Shown: positions 1 through 8,475 of the stretch, piece after piece | How positions within the stretch are numbered: the stretch's first letter is position 1 | How the letters are laid out: the number at the start of each line of letters is the position of its first letter | NCBI GenBank assembly: GCA_949293815.1 | Contig: CASFEZ010000039.1 | Coordinates: forward strand, 1,194 to 35,385 | Direction of reading: 5' to 3' | From: an uncultured Eubacteriales bacterium | Lineage (GTDB): Bacteria; Bacillota; Clostridia; Oscillospirales; Acutalibacteraceae | DNA length: 34,192 nucleotides | Position numbers and translations under genes: made by a program | The notes under the pieces: generated by a model | Databases searched by the model: none | Told to the model about the DNA's origin: nothing | Seen by the model: only the letters and a program-made list of their open reading frames with translations

Positions 1-1
1 G

Positions 2-1333
2 GAGAGCCGGGCGCAGACTACAAAATTGCTTGCCGACGCGAAGGCGCTCGCACAGGAAGCGCTGCGTGGTGAAGGCGAGGGAATCACATTGGTGAATACC
101 TTATCCTTTGACCGTACCGAGCCGGTGTTTTTGCCCTATCGGGAGGGCTGCCGCATTGCCGGCGGCTACCGGCAGCAGGTGTACACCGATTTGGACGGGG
201 AGAAAAAGCTGATTCTCTGCGGCGTTACCGTGCCCGCTTTCTCCTCGGTGACGCTTTCCTGGGAACCCGGCGCACCGACCGGCGAACCTTTTGCCAAAGC
301 GGAGGGGAACACCCTTTCTACGCCTTTTGCGAAGATTGTTTTTGATGAAAACGGCGGATTCGCTTCTTATATCGACACCCGCGCCGACCGGCAGCTGAAA
401 GGGGAGGGCTATGCGCTGAACACCCTTTTGATGGCGGAAGAGGTGTCCTGCGCATGGGACAACTGGGATATTGACGCGGATGTGGAAGAGAAACTGAAGC
501 CGGGCGTCCGGCTGCTTTCAAGCGAGGTGGTGTCGGACGGGGCGTGCGCGCATATTATCCGCAATACCTACCGGCTGTCCGAAAAATCTACGCTCACGCA
601 GGATGTTATGTTCTTTGCCGATACAGCCGAGGTGCGGTTCGATACGCTGATGGATTGGAACGAGGAGCACCGGCTGCTGAAAGCGTGCTTTGATACCACC
701 ATCCGTGAGGATTTCGCCCGGCAGGAGATTCAGTTCGGCTATGTAAAGCGCCCGACGACCAGAAACAATTCCCTGGAACAGGCAAAATTTGAGGTCTTGA
801 ACCATAAATATACCGATTTGTCTGAGCCGCGTTTTGGTATTGCCATTCTCAATGACTGTAAATATGGGATGCTCCTGAATGGCTCTCGGATGGCGTTGTC
901 GCTGCACAAGGGCGGCGTTCGTCCGGACAGCGAGGGCGATAAGGACGGTCCGCACCGCTGCACCTATTCTTTCCTGCCGCATATGGGTGCCTTTTCCGCC
1001 GATACGGTCATCCGTCCTGCCTATGCGCTGAATGTACCGCTGCTGACCGCTGCGGGCAAAACACAGCTCACAGCGCCGGTCAGAATCGACGCTGAGAATA
1101 TTTTTGTGGAAACCGTCAAACCGAGCGAGGATACCCGGAAAGCGTATGTGCTGCGGCTGTATGAGGCGGAAGGCGCATTCACCCACGCGGCTCTCAAGCT
1201 CCCCGCCGAGGCGGTGTCGGCGGTGCTGACCGATATGCTCGAAACGCCGGTTGCCGAGCCGTTCGAGGGCAAAGAACTCACGCTGACCTTCCGACCCTTT
1301 GAAATTAAAACCATTCTGGTACAGTACCAGTAA
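2..1333 (+). CDS. Alpha-mannosidase (GH38 family), C-terminal part, cut by the window edge
   Basis: The frame is open from the first complete codon of the window and no start is visible, so this is the 3' part (about 444 codons) of a longer gene. The fragment matches the C-terminal beta-sandwich region of class II (GH38) alpha-mannosidases, which release alpha-linked mannose from N-glycans and free oligosaccharides. Recognisable family stretches are NTLSFDRTEPV near the start, DWNEEHRLLKACFD in the middle, then GYVKRPTTRNNS and ILNDCKYGMLLNGS. The catalytic Asp and zinc ligands of GH38 lie in the N-terminal domain, outside this window, so activity cannot be judged. The next gene begins about 15 bases after the stop, so it is the upstream member of an operon with a DHDPS-family lyase and nagA, which supports a role in glycan breakdown. 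Confidence 0.85.
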   Translation, partial: ESRAQTTKLLADAKALAQEALRGEGEGITLVNTLSFDRTEPVFLPYREGCRIAGGYRQQVYTDLDGEKKLILCGVTVPAFSSVTLSWEPGAPTGEPFAKAEGNTLSTPFAKIVFDENGGFASYIDTRADRQLKGEGYALNTLLMAEEVSCAWDNWDIDADVEEKLKPGVRLLSSEVVSDGACAHIIRNTYRLSEKSTLTQDVMFFADTAEVRFDTLMDWNEEHRLLKACFDTTIREDFARQEIQFGYVKRPTTRNNSLEQAKFEVLNHKYTDLSEPRFGIAILNDCKYGMLLNGSRMALSLHKGGVRPDSEGDKDGPHRCTYSFLPHMGAFSADTVIRPAYALNVPLLTAAGKTQLTAPVRIDAENIFVETVKPSEDTRKAYVLRLYEAEGAFTHAALKLPAEAVSAVLTDMLETPVAEPFEGKELTLTFRPFEIKTILVQYQ

Positions 1334-1348
1334 AAGGCGGTGTTTTTC

Positions 1349-2275
1349 TTGATTCAGCAAATACCGGACGGCGTGTACCCAACCATGCTGACCCCCTTTA
1401 CTTTGGATAACCGGGTGGATTACCCGGCGCTGGAAAAGCTGATACAGTGGTATTGTGAGCGGGGCGTGCAGGGGCTGTTCGCCATCTGTCAATCCAGCGA
1501 AATTTTTTACCTTTCCTTGGCGGAACGGCTGGAAATTTTGGATTTTGTCATAAAGCATACGCCGAAAGGCGTTACCGTTGTCGCCTCCGGTCATACGGCG
1601 GAGGATTTGCCGACGCAAATCGACGAAGCGAACCGGCTGATTGAAAAAGGCGTTGACGCCTATGTGTTTATTACCAACCGGTTTGCCGCTGCCGAAGAGA
1701 GCGATGATGTATTTCTGTCTCGCATGGAAAAAGCGGTTTCGGCTCTGCCGGAAATTGCGCTGGGCGTATATGAATGTCCCTATCCGTATAAACGGCTGCT
1801 GAACCCGTATGTGCTCAGTCGCATGGCGCAAATGGAGCGGTTCCGTTTTATCAAAGATACCTGCTGCGATTTAACGCAAATCGAAAGCCGCCTTGCGGCG
1901 GTGCAGGGCAGCGGCATCAAGATTTTCAATGCCAACTGCGCCACGGTGCTGGACAGTATGGCGCTGGGCTGCGCCGGGTTTTCCGGCGTGATGGCAAATT
2001 TCCATCCGGAAATCTATGTGGAAATGCTGCGCTGCCGTACTACCGACCCTCGGCGGGCGCAGCTGCTGCAAAATTTTGCCGGGTTCGCGTCCATGGCGGA
2101 ATGCCAGGTCTACCCGGTGAACGCCAAATATTACCTTTCGCTGGATGGTCTGCCCATCACAACCGGGACCCGCAGCCGCTCGGATGCGGAATTGACCGAA
2201 AGCCGCAAAGCGGAAATAAGGCAGATGTATGCGTTTACGAAAGCATTTGAACAGCAGATTGGTTTGAAACTGTAA
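1349..2275 (+). CDS. Dihydrodipicolinate synthase / N-acetylneuraminate lyase family protein
   Basis: A class I aldolase TIM barrel of about 308 residues, the usual length of the DapA/NanA superfamily. It starts with the family signature DGVYPTMLTPF. The Schiff-base lysine is in FRFIKDTCCD (about residue 169) and the conserved tyrosine is in GVYECPYPY (about 141). The usual pyruvate-carboxylate loop G-T-T/S-T-G-E is replaced by CQSSE, so the substrate is uncertain. I chose the TTG at 1349 because AGGCGG lies 8 bases upstream; a GTG at 1340 overlaps that site. Members of this superfamily cleave or make pyruvate adducts such as dihydrodipicolinate, sialic acid or 2-keto-3-deoxy sugars. Position between an alpha-mannosidase and nagA favours a sugar-acid lyase, possibly for sialic acid, over lysine synthesis. 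The substrate is inference. Confidence 0.8.
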   Translation: MIQQIPDGVYPTMLTPFTLDNRVDYPALEKLIQWYCERGVQGLFAICQSSEIFYLSLAERLEILDFVIKHTPKGVTVVASGHTAEDLPTQIDEANRLIEKGVDAYVFITNRFAAAEESDDVFLSRMEKAVSALPEIALGVYECPYPYKRLLNPYVLSRMAQMERFRFIKDTCCDLTQIESRLAAVQGSGIKIFNANCATVLDSMALGCAGFSGVMANFHPEIYVEMLRCRTTDPRRAQLLQNFAGFASMAECQVYPVNAKYYLSLDGLPITTGTRSRSDAELTESRKAEIRQMYAFTKAFEQQIGLKL

Positions 2276-2299
2276 TAGAAAGAAAAGAGGCATATCGCA

Positions 2300-3466
2300 A
2301 TGAAAGCATTTCAAAATGCAAAGGTTGTGTTTCCCGATAAAATCAGGGAAATGACTGTTTTGGTCGAGGATGGTAAAATTGCAGACCTTGTGGAACGAGC
2401 CGATGAGGGGCTGGAAACGGTGGACTGCGAAGGGCTGTACCTGGCGCCCGGTTTTGTGGATGTCCATGTGCACGGCGGCGGCGGATATTCCGCCATGAGC
2501 CACGATACGGCGGATATTGTAAAAATGGCGGAAGCGCACCTCTCGCACGGTACAACCTCCATTGTCCCCACCACCCTTGCGTCCACCATTGACAACCTGC
2601 ACGGCGCCATGGACGCCATTGCCAAAGCCTGTGTCGAGAGCAAAAAGGCGCATGTTTTGGGTATCCATTTGGAAGGACCGTATATTTCCCTGCAATTCAA
2701 AGGCGCCCAGTCCCCGGAGGATATTTTAACCCCCGCCAAAACCGACCCGGCGGTGCTTTTGGATTATTCCGATAAAATTGTTTTAATGGGCGCGGCGCCG
2801 GAAATTGACGGCGGGCTTATGCTGGGTGATGAAATTGTAAAGCGCGGCATTGTCGCATCGGTCGCCCATTCCGCCGCAACTTATGATATCATGGAAAAAG
2901 CCCTTGCACACGGCTATTCTGATATTACCCATATTTATTCCGCCTGTTCCTCCTGCACCAAGATTAACAATTTCCGCGTGGGCGGCGTGGTGGAGGGCGG
3001 TCTGTCGCTGGACGGCTATACCGCCCAGTTTATCGGCGATTTGCGCCATCTGCCGGTGGAGCTTCTGCGTATTATTTATAAGTGCAAGGGACCCGATTTG
3101 GCGTACGGCGTCAGCGACGGTCTGGAATTTGCCGGCATGGACATGGAAGAGGGCGGCATTTACCGCCAGAACAACGGGCTGGAAGTGGTCTATGAGGACG
3201 GCGTGATGAAGCTCGCCGACCGCTCGTGCCTTGCGGGCTCAGTCACCACCATGTCGAAAATCTGCCGCAACCTATATAAGACGGTGGGCGTGCCGCTGTA
3301 TGAAGCGGTGCGTATGTGCGCCGCCACCCCGGCGCGCGTCGTCGGCTATGGCGATTCCAAGGGTAAAATTGCCAAAGGCTATGACGCGGACTTTGTACTG
3401 TTTGATGAGGATATTTCCGTAAAGGCGGTTTATACCGACGGCGTAAAGCGTTTTTCGACAAATTGA
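2300..3466 (+). CDS. nagA: N-acetylglucosamine-6-phosphate deacetylase
   Basis: Predicted to hydrolyse GlcNAc-6-phosphate to glucosamine-6-phosphate and acetate in the cytoplasm. The 388 residues form a complete amidohydrolase-fold NagA: HVHGGGG (His56, His58), the metal-binding Glu125 in HLEGPY, His190 in VAHSAAT, His211 in THIYSA, and the catalytic Asp273 in GVSDGLEF, at the same residue number as in the E. coli enzyme. The usual THLYNAM reads THIYSACSS here. ATG at 2300 follows an AAAGAGG site. It lies 24 bases after the lyase gene and is the last gene of the glycan operon; a weak terminator follows the stop directly. No nagB is present in the window. Confidence 0.93.
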   Translation: MKAFQNAKVVFPDKIREMTVLVEDGKIADLVERADEGLETVDCEGLYLAPGFVDVHVHGGGGYSAMSHDTADIVKMAEAHLSHGTTSIVPTTLASTIDNLHGAMDAIAKACVESKKAHVLGIHLEGPYISLQFKGAQSPEDILTPAKTDPAVLLDYSDKIVLMGAAPEIDGGLMLGDEIVKRGIVASVAHSAATYDIMEKALAHGYSDITHIYSACSSCTKINNFRVGGVVEGGLSLDGYTAQFIGDLRHLPVELLRIIYKCKGPDLAYGVSDGLEFAGMDMEEGGIYRQNNGLEVVYEDGVMKLADRSCLAGSVTTMSKICRNLYKTVGVPLYEAVRMCAATPARVVGYGDSKGKIAKGYDADFVLFDEDISVKAVYTDGVKRFSTN

Positions 3467-3500
3467 TTACCTGTTTGTAATAGACCTGTAATCAATTTTT
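3463..3500 (+). terminator. Weak AT-rich terminator after nagA
   Basis: TTGATTAC at 3463-3470 pairs perfectly with GTAATCAA at 3488-3495 and is followed by five T. The stem overlaps the nagA stop codon and the loop is long (17 bases), so it is a modest terminator. Confidence 0.5.
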
Positions 3501-3513
3501 AATCATCATGCAC

Positions 3514-3541
3514 TTGCACATTTTGAAAAATATGGTATACT
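3514..3541 (+). promoter_or_regulatory. Promoter of the isomerase-PBP-ruvX operon
   Basis: TTGCAC (3514-3519), 16-base spacer, TATACT (3536-3541) with an extended -10 TGG in front. It lies 33 bases before the ATG at 3574 and shows that the longer reading frame starting at ATG 3508 is not the real start. Confidence 0.7.
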
Positions 3542-3573
3542 GTATCATGCAGTATAAGACGGAGGCGCTTCCT

Positions 3574-4353
3574 ATGATGAAAATGAAACAGGGCATTCAG
3601 CTTTATACGCTGCGGGATCAAATCCAGACCGCAGAGGATACCGATAAAACCTTTGCCGCCCTTGCTGATTTCGGGTGCCGGGTGATTCAAATTTCCGGCA
3701 TCGGTTCCATTCCGCCCCTTGAGGTACAGCAGCTGGTTGAGAAATACGGGTTCGATGTTTGTATTACGCATAAGCCTTTTGAACGTATGCTGGATGATTT
3801 GGATGCGCTGGTGGAAGAACATAAAATGATTCATTGTTCCAATATCGGCTTGGGCTCCATGCCCGGCGAATACCGCGATACTCCGGAGAAGGTATTGGAA
3901 TTTGCGCATCTGATGCAGTCCATCGGCGAAAAGATGCAAAAAAAAGGGATGCAGCTGGCATATCATAACCATGATTTTGAATTTCAAAAGTTCCCTGACG
4001 GGCAGCGTATTATAGATATCCTTTTGGAAAATACCGACCCGCAGACCGTCAATCTGATTCCGGATGTCGCCTGGATTCAATATGCGGGCGAAGACATCTG
4101 TGCGTTTTTGCGCTCCGTTCGCGACCGGGTGCAGGTTGTGCACATGAAAGATTATGTGGTAACAGACGGCAAGCGGAAATTCATTGAATTCGGCAAAGGG
4201 CTGGTGGATTTTCCCAAGGTATACCAAACCTGCGCCGAGCTGGGCTTCGCCTATGCTGTGTATGAGCAGGATTGCGACTGGGCGGAAAGTCCGATGGAAT
4301 CCTGCCGGTACAGTTTCCGAAAAATGCTGGAAATGGCGGCGGCGACAGACTGA
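3574..4353 (+). CDS. Sugar phosphate isomerase/epimerase (xylose isomerase-like TIM barrel)
   Basis: A 259-residue AP-endonuclease-2/xylose-isomerase-like TIM barrel. Typical elements are GIQLYTLRD at the N terminus, YHNHDFEF in mid-sequence, the metal-site stretches DVAW and HMKDY, then EFGKGLVDF and YEQD near the end. Such enzymes isomerise or epimerise sugars and inositols at a divalent metal site; the exact substrate cannot be read from sequence. An upstream in-frame ATG at 3508 lies before the promoter, so I chose ATG 3574, which has GGAGG at 3561-3565. A second ATG follows immediately. It is first in an operon with a penicillin-binding protein 30 bases downstream; the functional link between them is not obvious. 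Confidence 0.82.
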   Translation: MMKMKQGIQLYTLRDQIQTAEDTDKTFAALADFGCRVIQISGIGSIPPLEVQQLVEKYGFDVCITHKPFERMLDDLDALVEEHKMIHCSNIGLGSMPGEYRDTPEKVLEFAHLMQSIGEKMQKKGMQLAYHNHDFEFQKFPDGQRIIDILLENTDPQTVNLIPDVAWIQYAGEDICAFLRSVRDRVQVVHMKDYVVTDGKRKFIEFGKGLVDFPKVYQTCAELGFAYAVYEQDCDWAESPMESCRYSFRKMLEMAAATD

Positions 4354-4383
4354 TTTTTTTAAGCAATTGAAAGGGAAGATTCT

Positions 4384-6999
4384 ATGGCAGATCAATACGG
4401 CAACAACAATCAAAATGATCTCGAGCATCTTTTGGATCAGTTTGCCCAGGATAGTGAAAAGTCCGCCCGCGCGAACGCGCAGAAGCCTGAAACCCGCTCT
4501 ACCTCTCGCAAAGCTCCGCCGCTGCGTTCGGTAAGCGATCCGGCGCGCCGACGGACAAGCACGCAGAATACCCCGCGCGCTGCAACGCCGGCTCCCGGCG
4601 GTTCCGGCGGCAGAAAGCCGCCCGAATCCGGTAAGCTTCGTAACCGTGCGCCGTTGCCCCATGAGCGGCAGCCACGCCCGAAAAAAGAAAAAAAGAAAAG
4701 ACCCCCTCTTTCAAAACGCACCAGGCGTTTTTTGATTGCCGCGGCAGCGCTGTGCTGCATCGGTGTTCTGACAGTGGGTATCATCGGCGGATATACCTTT
4801 GTCTATATGGCGAAAAATGTTTACGGGGATATCATTATTGACTTAGACGCCCAGACCGCCAATCAGAGCAAAACTTCCATCGTTTATGCCTACGACAGCG
4901 GCGGTAATTTAACCGAACTGACCCGCCTGCACGGGGAAGAAAACCGCATCTGGGTGGATTTGGATACCATCCCTGAAAATTTGCAGAACGCGTATATCGC
5001 CTTGGAGGACAAGCGCTTTCGCAAGCATCACGGCGTGGACTGGATCCGTACCATCGGCGTTATTGTGGAATATCATTTTTCCCAGGGCGGATCAACCATT
5101 ACGCAGCAGTTGATTAAAAACCTGACCGGTGAAAACGGCAGAACCTTCAGCCGCAAGTTTAATGAAATCATTCAGGCTCTGAATCTGGAACGGCATTACA
5201 ACAAAGACCAGATTCTGGAAGCCTATTTGAATACGCTGTATCTGGATGCCGGATGCTATGGCGTGGAAACCGCGTCCGAATATTATTTCGGCAAAGAGGT
5301 ACAGGATCTGAATCTTGCGGAATGCGCCTGCATTGCCGCCATTACACAGGCGCCGCGCAAATATAATCCGATCATCAATTTTGAAAAAAACCGTGAGCGC
5401 CAGCGTATGTGTCTGGATATGATGTATGAGCAGGGGCTGATTACCGAAGAGGAGATGCAGGAAGCAAAGGATTACGAGCTGGTCTTTAATGTCGGTGAAA
5501 ACAAAGTTACCGTCGACAGAGACGAAACGGAAGATACGACCCAGGAAGAGCCGGATGAATTTCAGAGCTATTATACCGATCTGGTCATTGATACGGTCAT
5601 CGAAGACCTGATGAATAAATACGATTATACCTATTCCGTAGCGGAACGCCAGATTTATTACGGTGGTCTGTCCATTTATACGGCTGTGGATTTGGATGTT
5701 CAGGAGCAGCTGGAGGAGGTCTACTATAATCGAATCAGCTTCCCTGACGACGAGGATATTCAGTCAGCCATGACCATTATGGATTATAGCGGTCGGGTCA
5801 TTGCCATTGTCGGTCAGGCGGGCGAAAAGCCCGGTAACCGCTGTTTGAATATGGCGGCGGACTCCCCCCGGCAGCCCGGTTCATCGGTGAAGCCGCTTTC
5901 CATATATGCGCCGGCGATTAACGAAAACCTGATTACCTATTCAACAAAGGTGCAAAACTACGGCGTGATGCAAATAGACGGCAGGATCTGGCCGTATAAC
6001 TACGGCGGTGATCCCGGCTCACCCAACTCCTATCGCACGATTCAGCAGGCCATTGCGCCGTCGCTGAATACCGTAGCGGCACAGGTGCTGGAAAGACTGT
6101 CTATTGATACTTCGATTGATTATATGACCAATACGTTCCATCTCAGCCATGTGACCGAAAGTGACGCGGCTTTCGCGCCTTTGGCAACCGGCAGTATGAC
6201 CTATGGCACCACAACGCTGGAAATGGCCGCCGCCTATGCTACCTTTGGCAACAGCGGCAAGTATTATGAACCCTATTGTTATTATGAGGTGCGTAATGCC
6301 GATGGCGAAGTGATCCTGGAATCCGACCGGGAATCCTATGAGCAGGCGATTGACCCCGGTACGGCGGATGTTATGAATGAACTTTTGCAGACGGTTGTTA
6401 CTGCCTCCAACGGTACCGCACGCCGCTGGGGTGTTGACGGTCAGGTTACCTTTGCCAAGACCGGTACCACTACCGACAACAACGACAGCTGGTTCTGCGG
6501 CGGCACCCCCTATTATGTCGCCTCGGTCTGGGTGGGCTATGCGGACAGCAACCGGGAATTGCAAAATATCGGCGGCAACTCCCCCTCCGGACGCATTTTC
6601 AAAGAGGTTTTCGATCGCATTCACGAGGGCTTGGAGGAAATTGAGTTCGAGCACAGTGATTCTGTTGTGCGCAGAACCTACTGCACCGGTTCCGGTCGGC
6701 TGGCGTCTTCCACCTGCGCTTCTACCGCTGTCGGCTGGTATAAAGAGGATAATATTCCCGGTTATTGCACCGATTGCGGCTCCTATGGCGCCGATGATGA
6801 GGACGATGCCAACGAGCAGACCGAAACAGCGCCTGCGACCTCAACAGCGCAGCAGAACACAACAACGGCACAACAAACAACCGATGCAGAGGAAGAAGAC
6901 CCGGATCCGCCGGCAACCGATCCGCCGGCAACAGCGCCGCCCACGACCGTATCGCCGCCTACAGCCGCTCCGCCGGTTGACCCGGAGGAGGATCGCTGA
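4384..6999 (+). CDS. Class A penicillin-binding protein (bifunctional transglycosylase/transpeptidase, PBP1A-like)
   Basis: Builds peptidoglycan at the membrane: a GT51 glycosyltransferase polymerises lipid II and a transpeptidase cross-links the strands. In order: a disordered basic, Pro-rich cytoplasmic tail (1-115), one membrane segment (about 116-141), GT51 domain with catalytic Glu208 in ALEDKRFRKHHG and GGSTITQQ at 235-242, then the transpeptidase with SSVK (Ser500 nucleophile), SLN (560-562) and KTGT (692-695). All active-site motifs are intact. Residues 767-797 contain four Cys (CTGSG, STCAS, GYCTDCG), then an acidic, Thr/Pro-rich tail from about 801 to 871 with DPPATDPPATAPP repeats, probably a flexible wall-spanning extension. 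ATG 4384 has AAGGGAAG upstream. The gene overlaps ruvX by one base (TGATG). Confidence 0.95.
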   Translation: MADQYGNNNQNDLEHLLDQFAQDSEKSARANAQKPETRSTSRKAPPLRSVSDPARRRTSTQNTPRAATPAPGGSGGRKPPESGKLRNRAPLPHERQPRPKKEKKKRPPLSKRTRRFLIAAAALCCIGVLTVGIIGGYTFVYMAKNVYGDIIIDLDAQTANQSKTSIVYAYDSGGNLTELTRLHGEENRIWVDLDTIPENLQNAYIALEDKRFRKHHGVDWIRTIGVIVEYHFSQGGSTITQQLIKNLTGENGRTFSRKFNEIIQALNLERHYNKDQILEAYLNTLYLDAGCYGVETASEYYFGKEVQDLNLAECACIAAITQAPRKYNPIINFEKNRERQRMCLDMMYEQGLITEEEMQEAKDYELVFNVGENKVTVDRDETEDTTQEEPDEFQSYYTDLVIDTVIEDLMNKYDYTYSVAERQIYYGGLSIYTAVDLDVQEQLEEVYYNRISFPDDEDIQSAMTIMDYSGRVIAIVGQAGEKPGNRCLNMAADSPRQPGSSVKPLSIYAPAINENLITYSTKVQNYGVMQIDGRIWPYNYGGDPGSPNSYRTIQQAIAPSLNTVAAQVLERLSIDTSIDYMTNTFHLSHVTESDAAFAPLATGSMTYGTTTLEMAAAYATFGNSGKYYEPYCYYEVRNADGEVILESDRESYEQAIDPGTADVMNELLQTVVTASNGTARRWGVDGQVTFAKTGTTTDNNDSWFCGGTPYYVASVWVGYADSNRELQNIGGNSPSGRIFKEVFDRIHEGLEEIEFEHSDSVVRRTYCTGSGRLASSTCASTAVGWYKEDNIPGYCTDCGSYGADDEDDANEQTETAPATSTAQQNTTTAQQTTDAEEEDPDPPATDPPATAPPTTVSPPTAAPPVDPEEDR

Positions 7000-7421
7000 T
7001 GGTAATACTGTCAGTGGACTACGGCGATGTGCGTACCGGTATTGCCGTTTGTGATAAAAACGAAATTCTTGCCTCGCCGGTTTGCGTGATTACCGAGCGC
7101 AGCAGAGAAGCACTGGTGGAAAAAGTACACCGGCTTGCCGTCGAAAAAGAGGCGGAATGTCTGGTGGTCGGTTTGCCGAAAAACATGGATGGCACAGAGG
7201 GCTTCCGAGCCGAAGCCTGTAAGGCTTTTGCAGATGTATTGCAGCAGGCATGCGGCGATATTCCCGTGCTGCTGCGGGATGAGCGCCTGACCACCGTCAG
7301 CGCACACCGCGCCCTCACCGACTCCGGTGTGTTCGGCAAAAAGCGGAAACAGACCGTGGATGCCGTCAGTGCTGTTATGATTTTACAGGATTATATTGAT
7401 TCCCGCAAACAGGGCGGATAA
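6999..7421 (+). CDS. ruvX: RuvX/YqgF family nuclease (putative Holliday junction resolvase, pre-16S rRNA nuclease)
   Basis: A 140-residue RNase H-like protein of normal family length. Catalytic Asp7 sits in ILSVDYGDVRTGIA, followed by VVGLPKNMDGTEG, DERLTTVSAHRAL and the C-terminal VDAVSAVMILQDYID that carries the last acidic residue. Family members are proposed Holliday junction resolvases and, in E. coli, process 16S rRNA 5' ends. The ATG overlaps the stop of the PBP gene, with GGAGGAGG just upstream inside it, so translation is probably coupled. A strong terminator follows 8 bases after the stop. Confidence 0.93.
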   Translation: MVILSVDYGDVRTGIAVCDKNEILASPVCVITERSREALVEKVHRLAVEKEAECLVVGLPKNMDGTEGFRAEACKAFADVLQQACGDIPVLLRDERLTTVSAHRALTDSGVFGKKRKQTVDAVSAVMILQDYIDSRKQGG

Positions 7422-7428
7422 AAAATGA

Positions 7429-7470
7429 ACACCGCAGACAAGGCGATGCGTGCTTTGTCTGCGGTGTCTT
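7429..7470. terminator. Strong bidirectional terminator between ruvX and the Cys-rich gene
   Basis: A 16-bp stem (ACACCGCAGACAAGGC at 7429-7444 with its partner at 7452-7467, one G-U pair) and a 7-base loop. A T run follows on the plus strand and AAAAA precedes it (U run on the minus strand), so it can end both converging transcripts. Confidence 0.9.
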
Positions 7471-7527
7471 TTACTTCATTTTTTGGTAAAATTTGGTATT
7501 GTATCGCTTGTGACAAAAACGGCTTCT

Positions 7528-8379
7528 TTATCCGTCTGTGTTGCAGCCGCAGCGGTTGCCGCCGGTCGGGTCGGTGGTGTTCTCGCAATTCAGGCTTTGC
7601 CGGTTGGGCGGGAAGAACTCATCCACCGGGAAGCGAATGCGGCGGAAGGAATCGCAGGGATCTTCCGTTTCGCAGGTGCATTCCTTGTTGGGGATGCAGT
7701 AATCGTAGGCGGGAATCAGGATTTGTACATCCCGTTCCAGCTGTACAATCGTAAACAACCCAAGGGTTACTTTGACCGCCTTTTCCTCGCTGGGATAGTT
7801 GAACTGACCGTCAAAGCAGCGGCGGATGCTGTTGGGAATACCATTGGTCGCGTCCGCGATATTGTCGCAGCAGTCGCAGGGACGGCAGATTCTGGCGTCC
7901 AGACAGATGGGATCCGCGACCTGCACTTTTGCCCTGGGGTTGGTTGACCGGCAGGGCAGCTGCTGGTCGGCGCCGTCCTGGGTGAATTCCGAGGAAAAAA
8001 CCTTTACCTTTCCTTCACTGCCATAGAGAATACATTTTTTTGAGAAAACGCACAGCCCATTTACCGTGCAGGGTGTTGCAGTGGGCGAGGTGAATGCGTC
8101 CAGGCTGACCAGGAAGAAAAAGGTCAAATCTACCGTATAGTACCCCCGGTTAAAGGGCACCCGTTCGGTTTCGGTAAAAACATTCAGCACCTCGCATCCC
8201 CGACAGCGAACGCTGGAAGCGTTGTCTATGATATCCTGGGCGTTGTTTGTAAAATAAACCCTGAGGTCAGCAAGGCAATCCTTATCAGCGCAGGAATCAT
8301 AAACCCGGTTGGTGTCGATGCAGACCGCTTCCTTGACCGGTCTTACCGCATCGCAGCAAGGCTTCTTATTGTCCGGCAT
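7528..8379 (-). CDS. Cysteine-rich protein of unknown function
   Basis: A 283-residue protein with about 25 Cys, many in pairs or CxxC-like spacing (KKPCCD, VRCRGCEV, CRPCDCCD, NKECTCETEDPC, NRCGCNTDG). It has no signal peptide and no membrane segment, and alternating hydrophobic stretches such as GYYTVDLTFFFLV suggest beta strands. I recall similar VCIDTNRVYDSCADKDC-type proteins from Clostridia but know no function; a spore-coat-like or metal-binding structural protein is possible, not shown. Start: I chose ATG 8379 (MPDNKKPCC) because GGGAGGA lies 6 bases upstream; a start 42 bases earlier has no ribosome site. That ribosome site is the 3' arm of a hairpin (8386-8439), so expression is probably limited by structure or termination. 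Confidence 0.8.
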   Translation of the reverse strand: MPDNKKPCCDAVRPVKEAVCIDTNRVYDSCADKDCLADLRVYFTNNAQDIIDNASSVRCRGCEVLNVFTETERVPFNRGYYTVDLTFFFLVSLDAFTSPTATPCTVNGLCVFSKKCILYGSEGKVKVFSSEFTQDGADQQLPCRSTNPRAKVQVADPICLDARICRPCDCCDNIADATNGIPNSIRRCFDGQFNYPSEEKAVKVTLGLFTIVQLERDVQILIPAYDYCIPNKECTCETEDPCDSFRRIRFPVDEFFPPNRQSLNCENTTDPTGGNRCGCNTDG

Positions 8380-8385
8380 AAAAAA

Positions 8386-8439
8386 TCCTCCCGTACATAG
8401 TTTGGAAGTTGTAAACTTCAATAACAGTGTACGGGAGGA
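8386..8439 (-). terminator. Terminator-like hairpin that holds the Shine-Dalgarno site of the Cys-rich gene
   Basis: On the minus strand TCCTCCCGTACA (8439-8428) pairs perfectly, 12 bp, with TGTACGGGAGGA (8397-8386). An inner GAAGTT/AACTTC hairpin is present, and six T followed by the ATG at 8379 come next. It lies 36 bases after the lipoprotein stop. It can act as that gene's terminator and at the same time mask GGGAGG, the ribosome site of the next gene. Confidence 0.75.
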
Positions 8440-8475
8440 ACCCTATTTTGTTACAAAAAACCGTATTTTGTGAAA

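Noticed and set aside
518-1831. Long minus-strand open frame of 437 codons opposite the mannosidase and lyase genes
   Set aside because: It is antisense to two recognisable genes, has no ribosome site and its translation is rich in His/Arg/Gln, as expected for the shadow of GC-rich codons.
3499-4662. Minus-strand open frame of 387 codons
   Set aside because: Antisense to the isomerase and PBP genes; composition shows it is a shadow.
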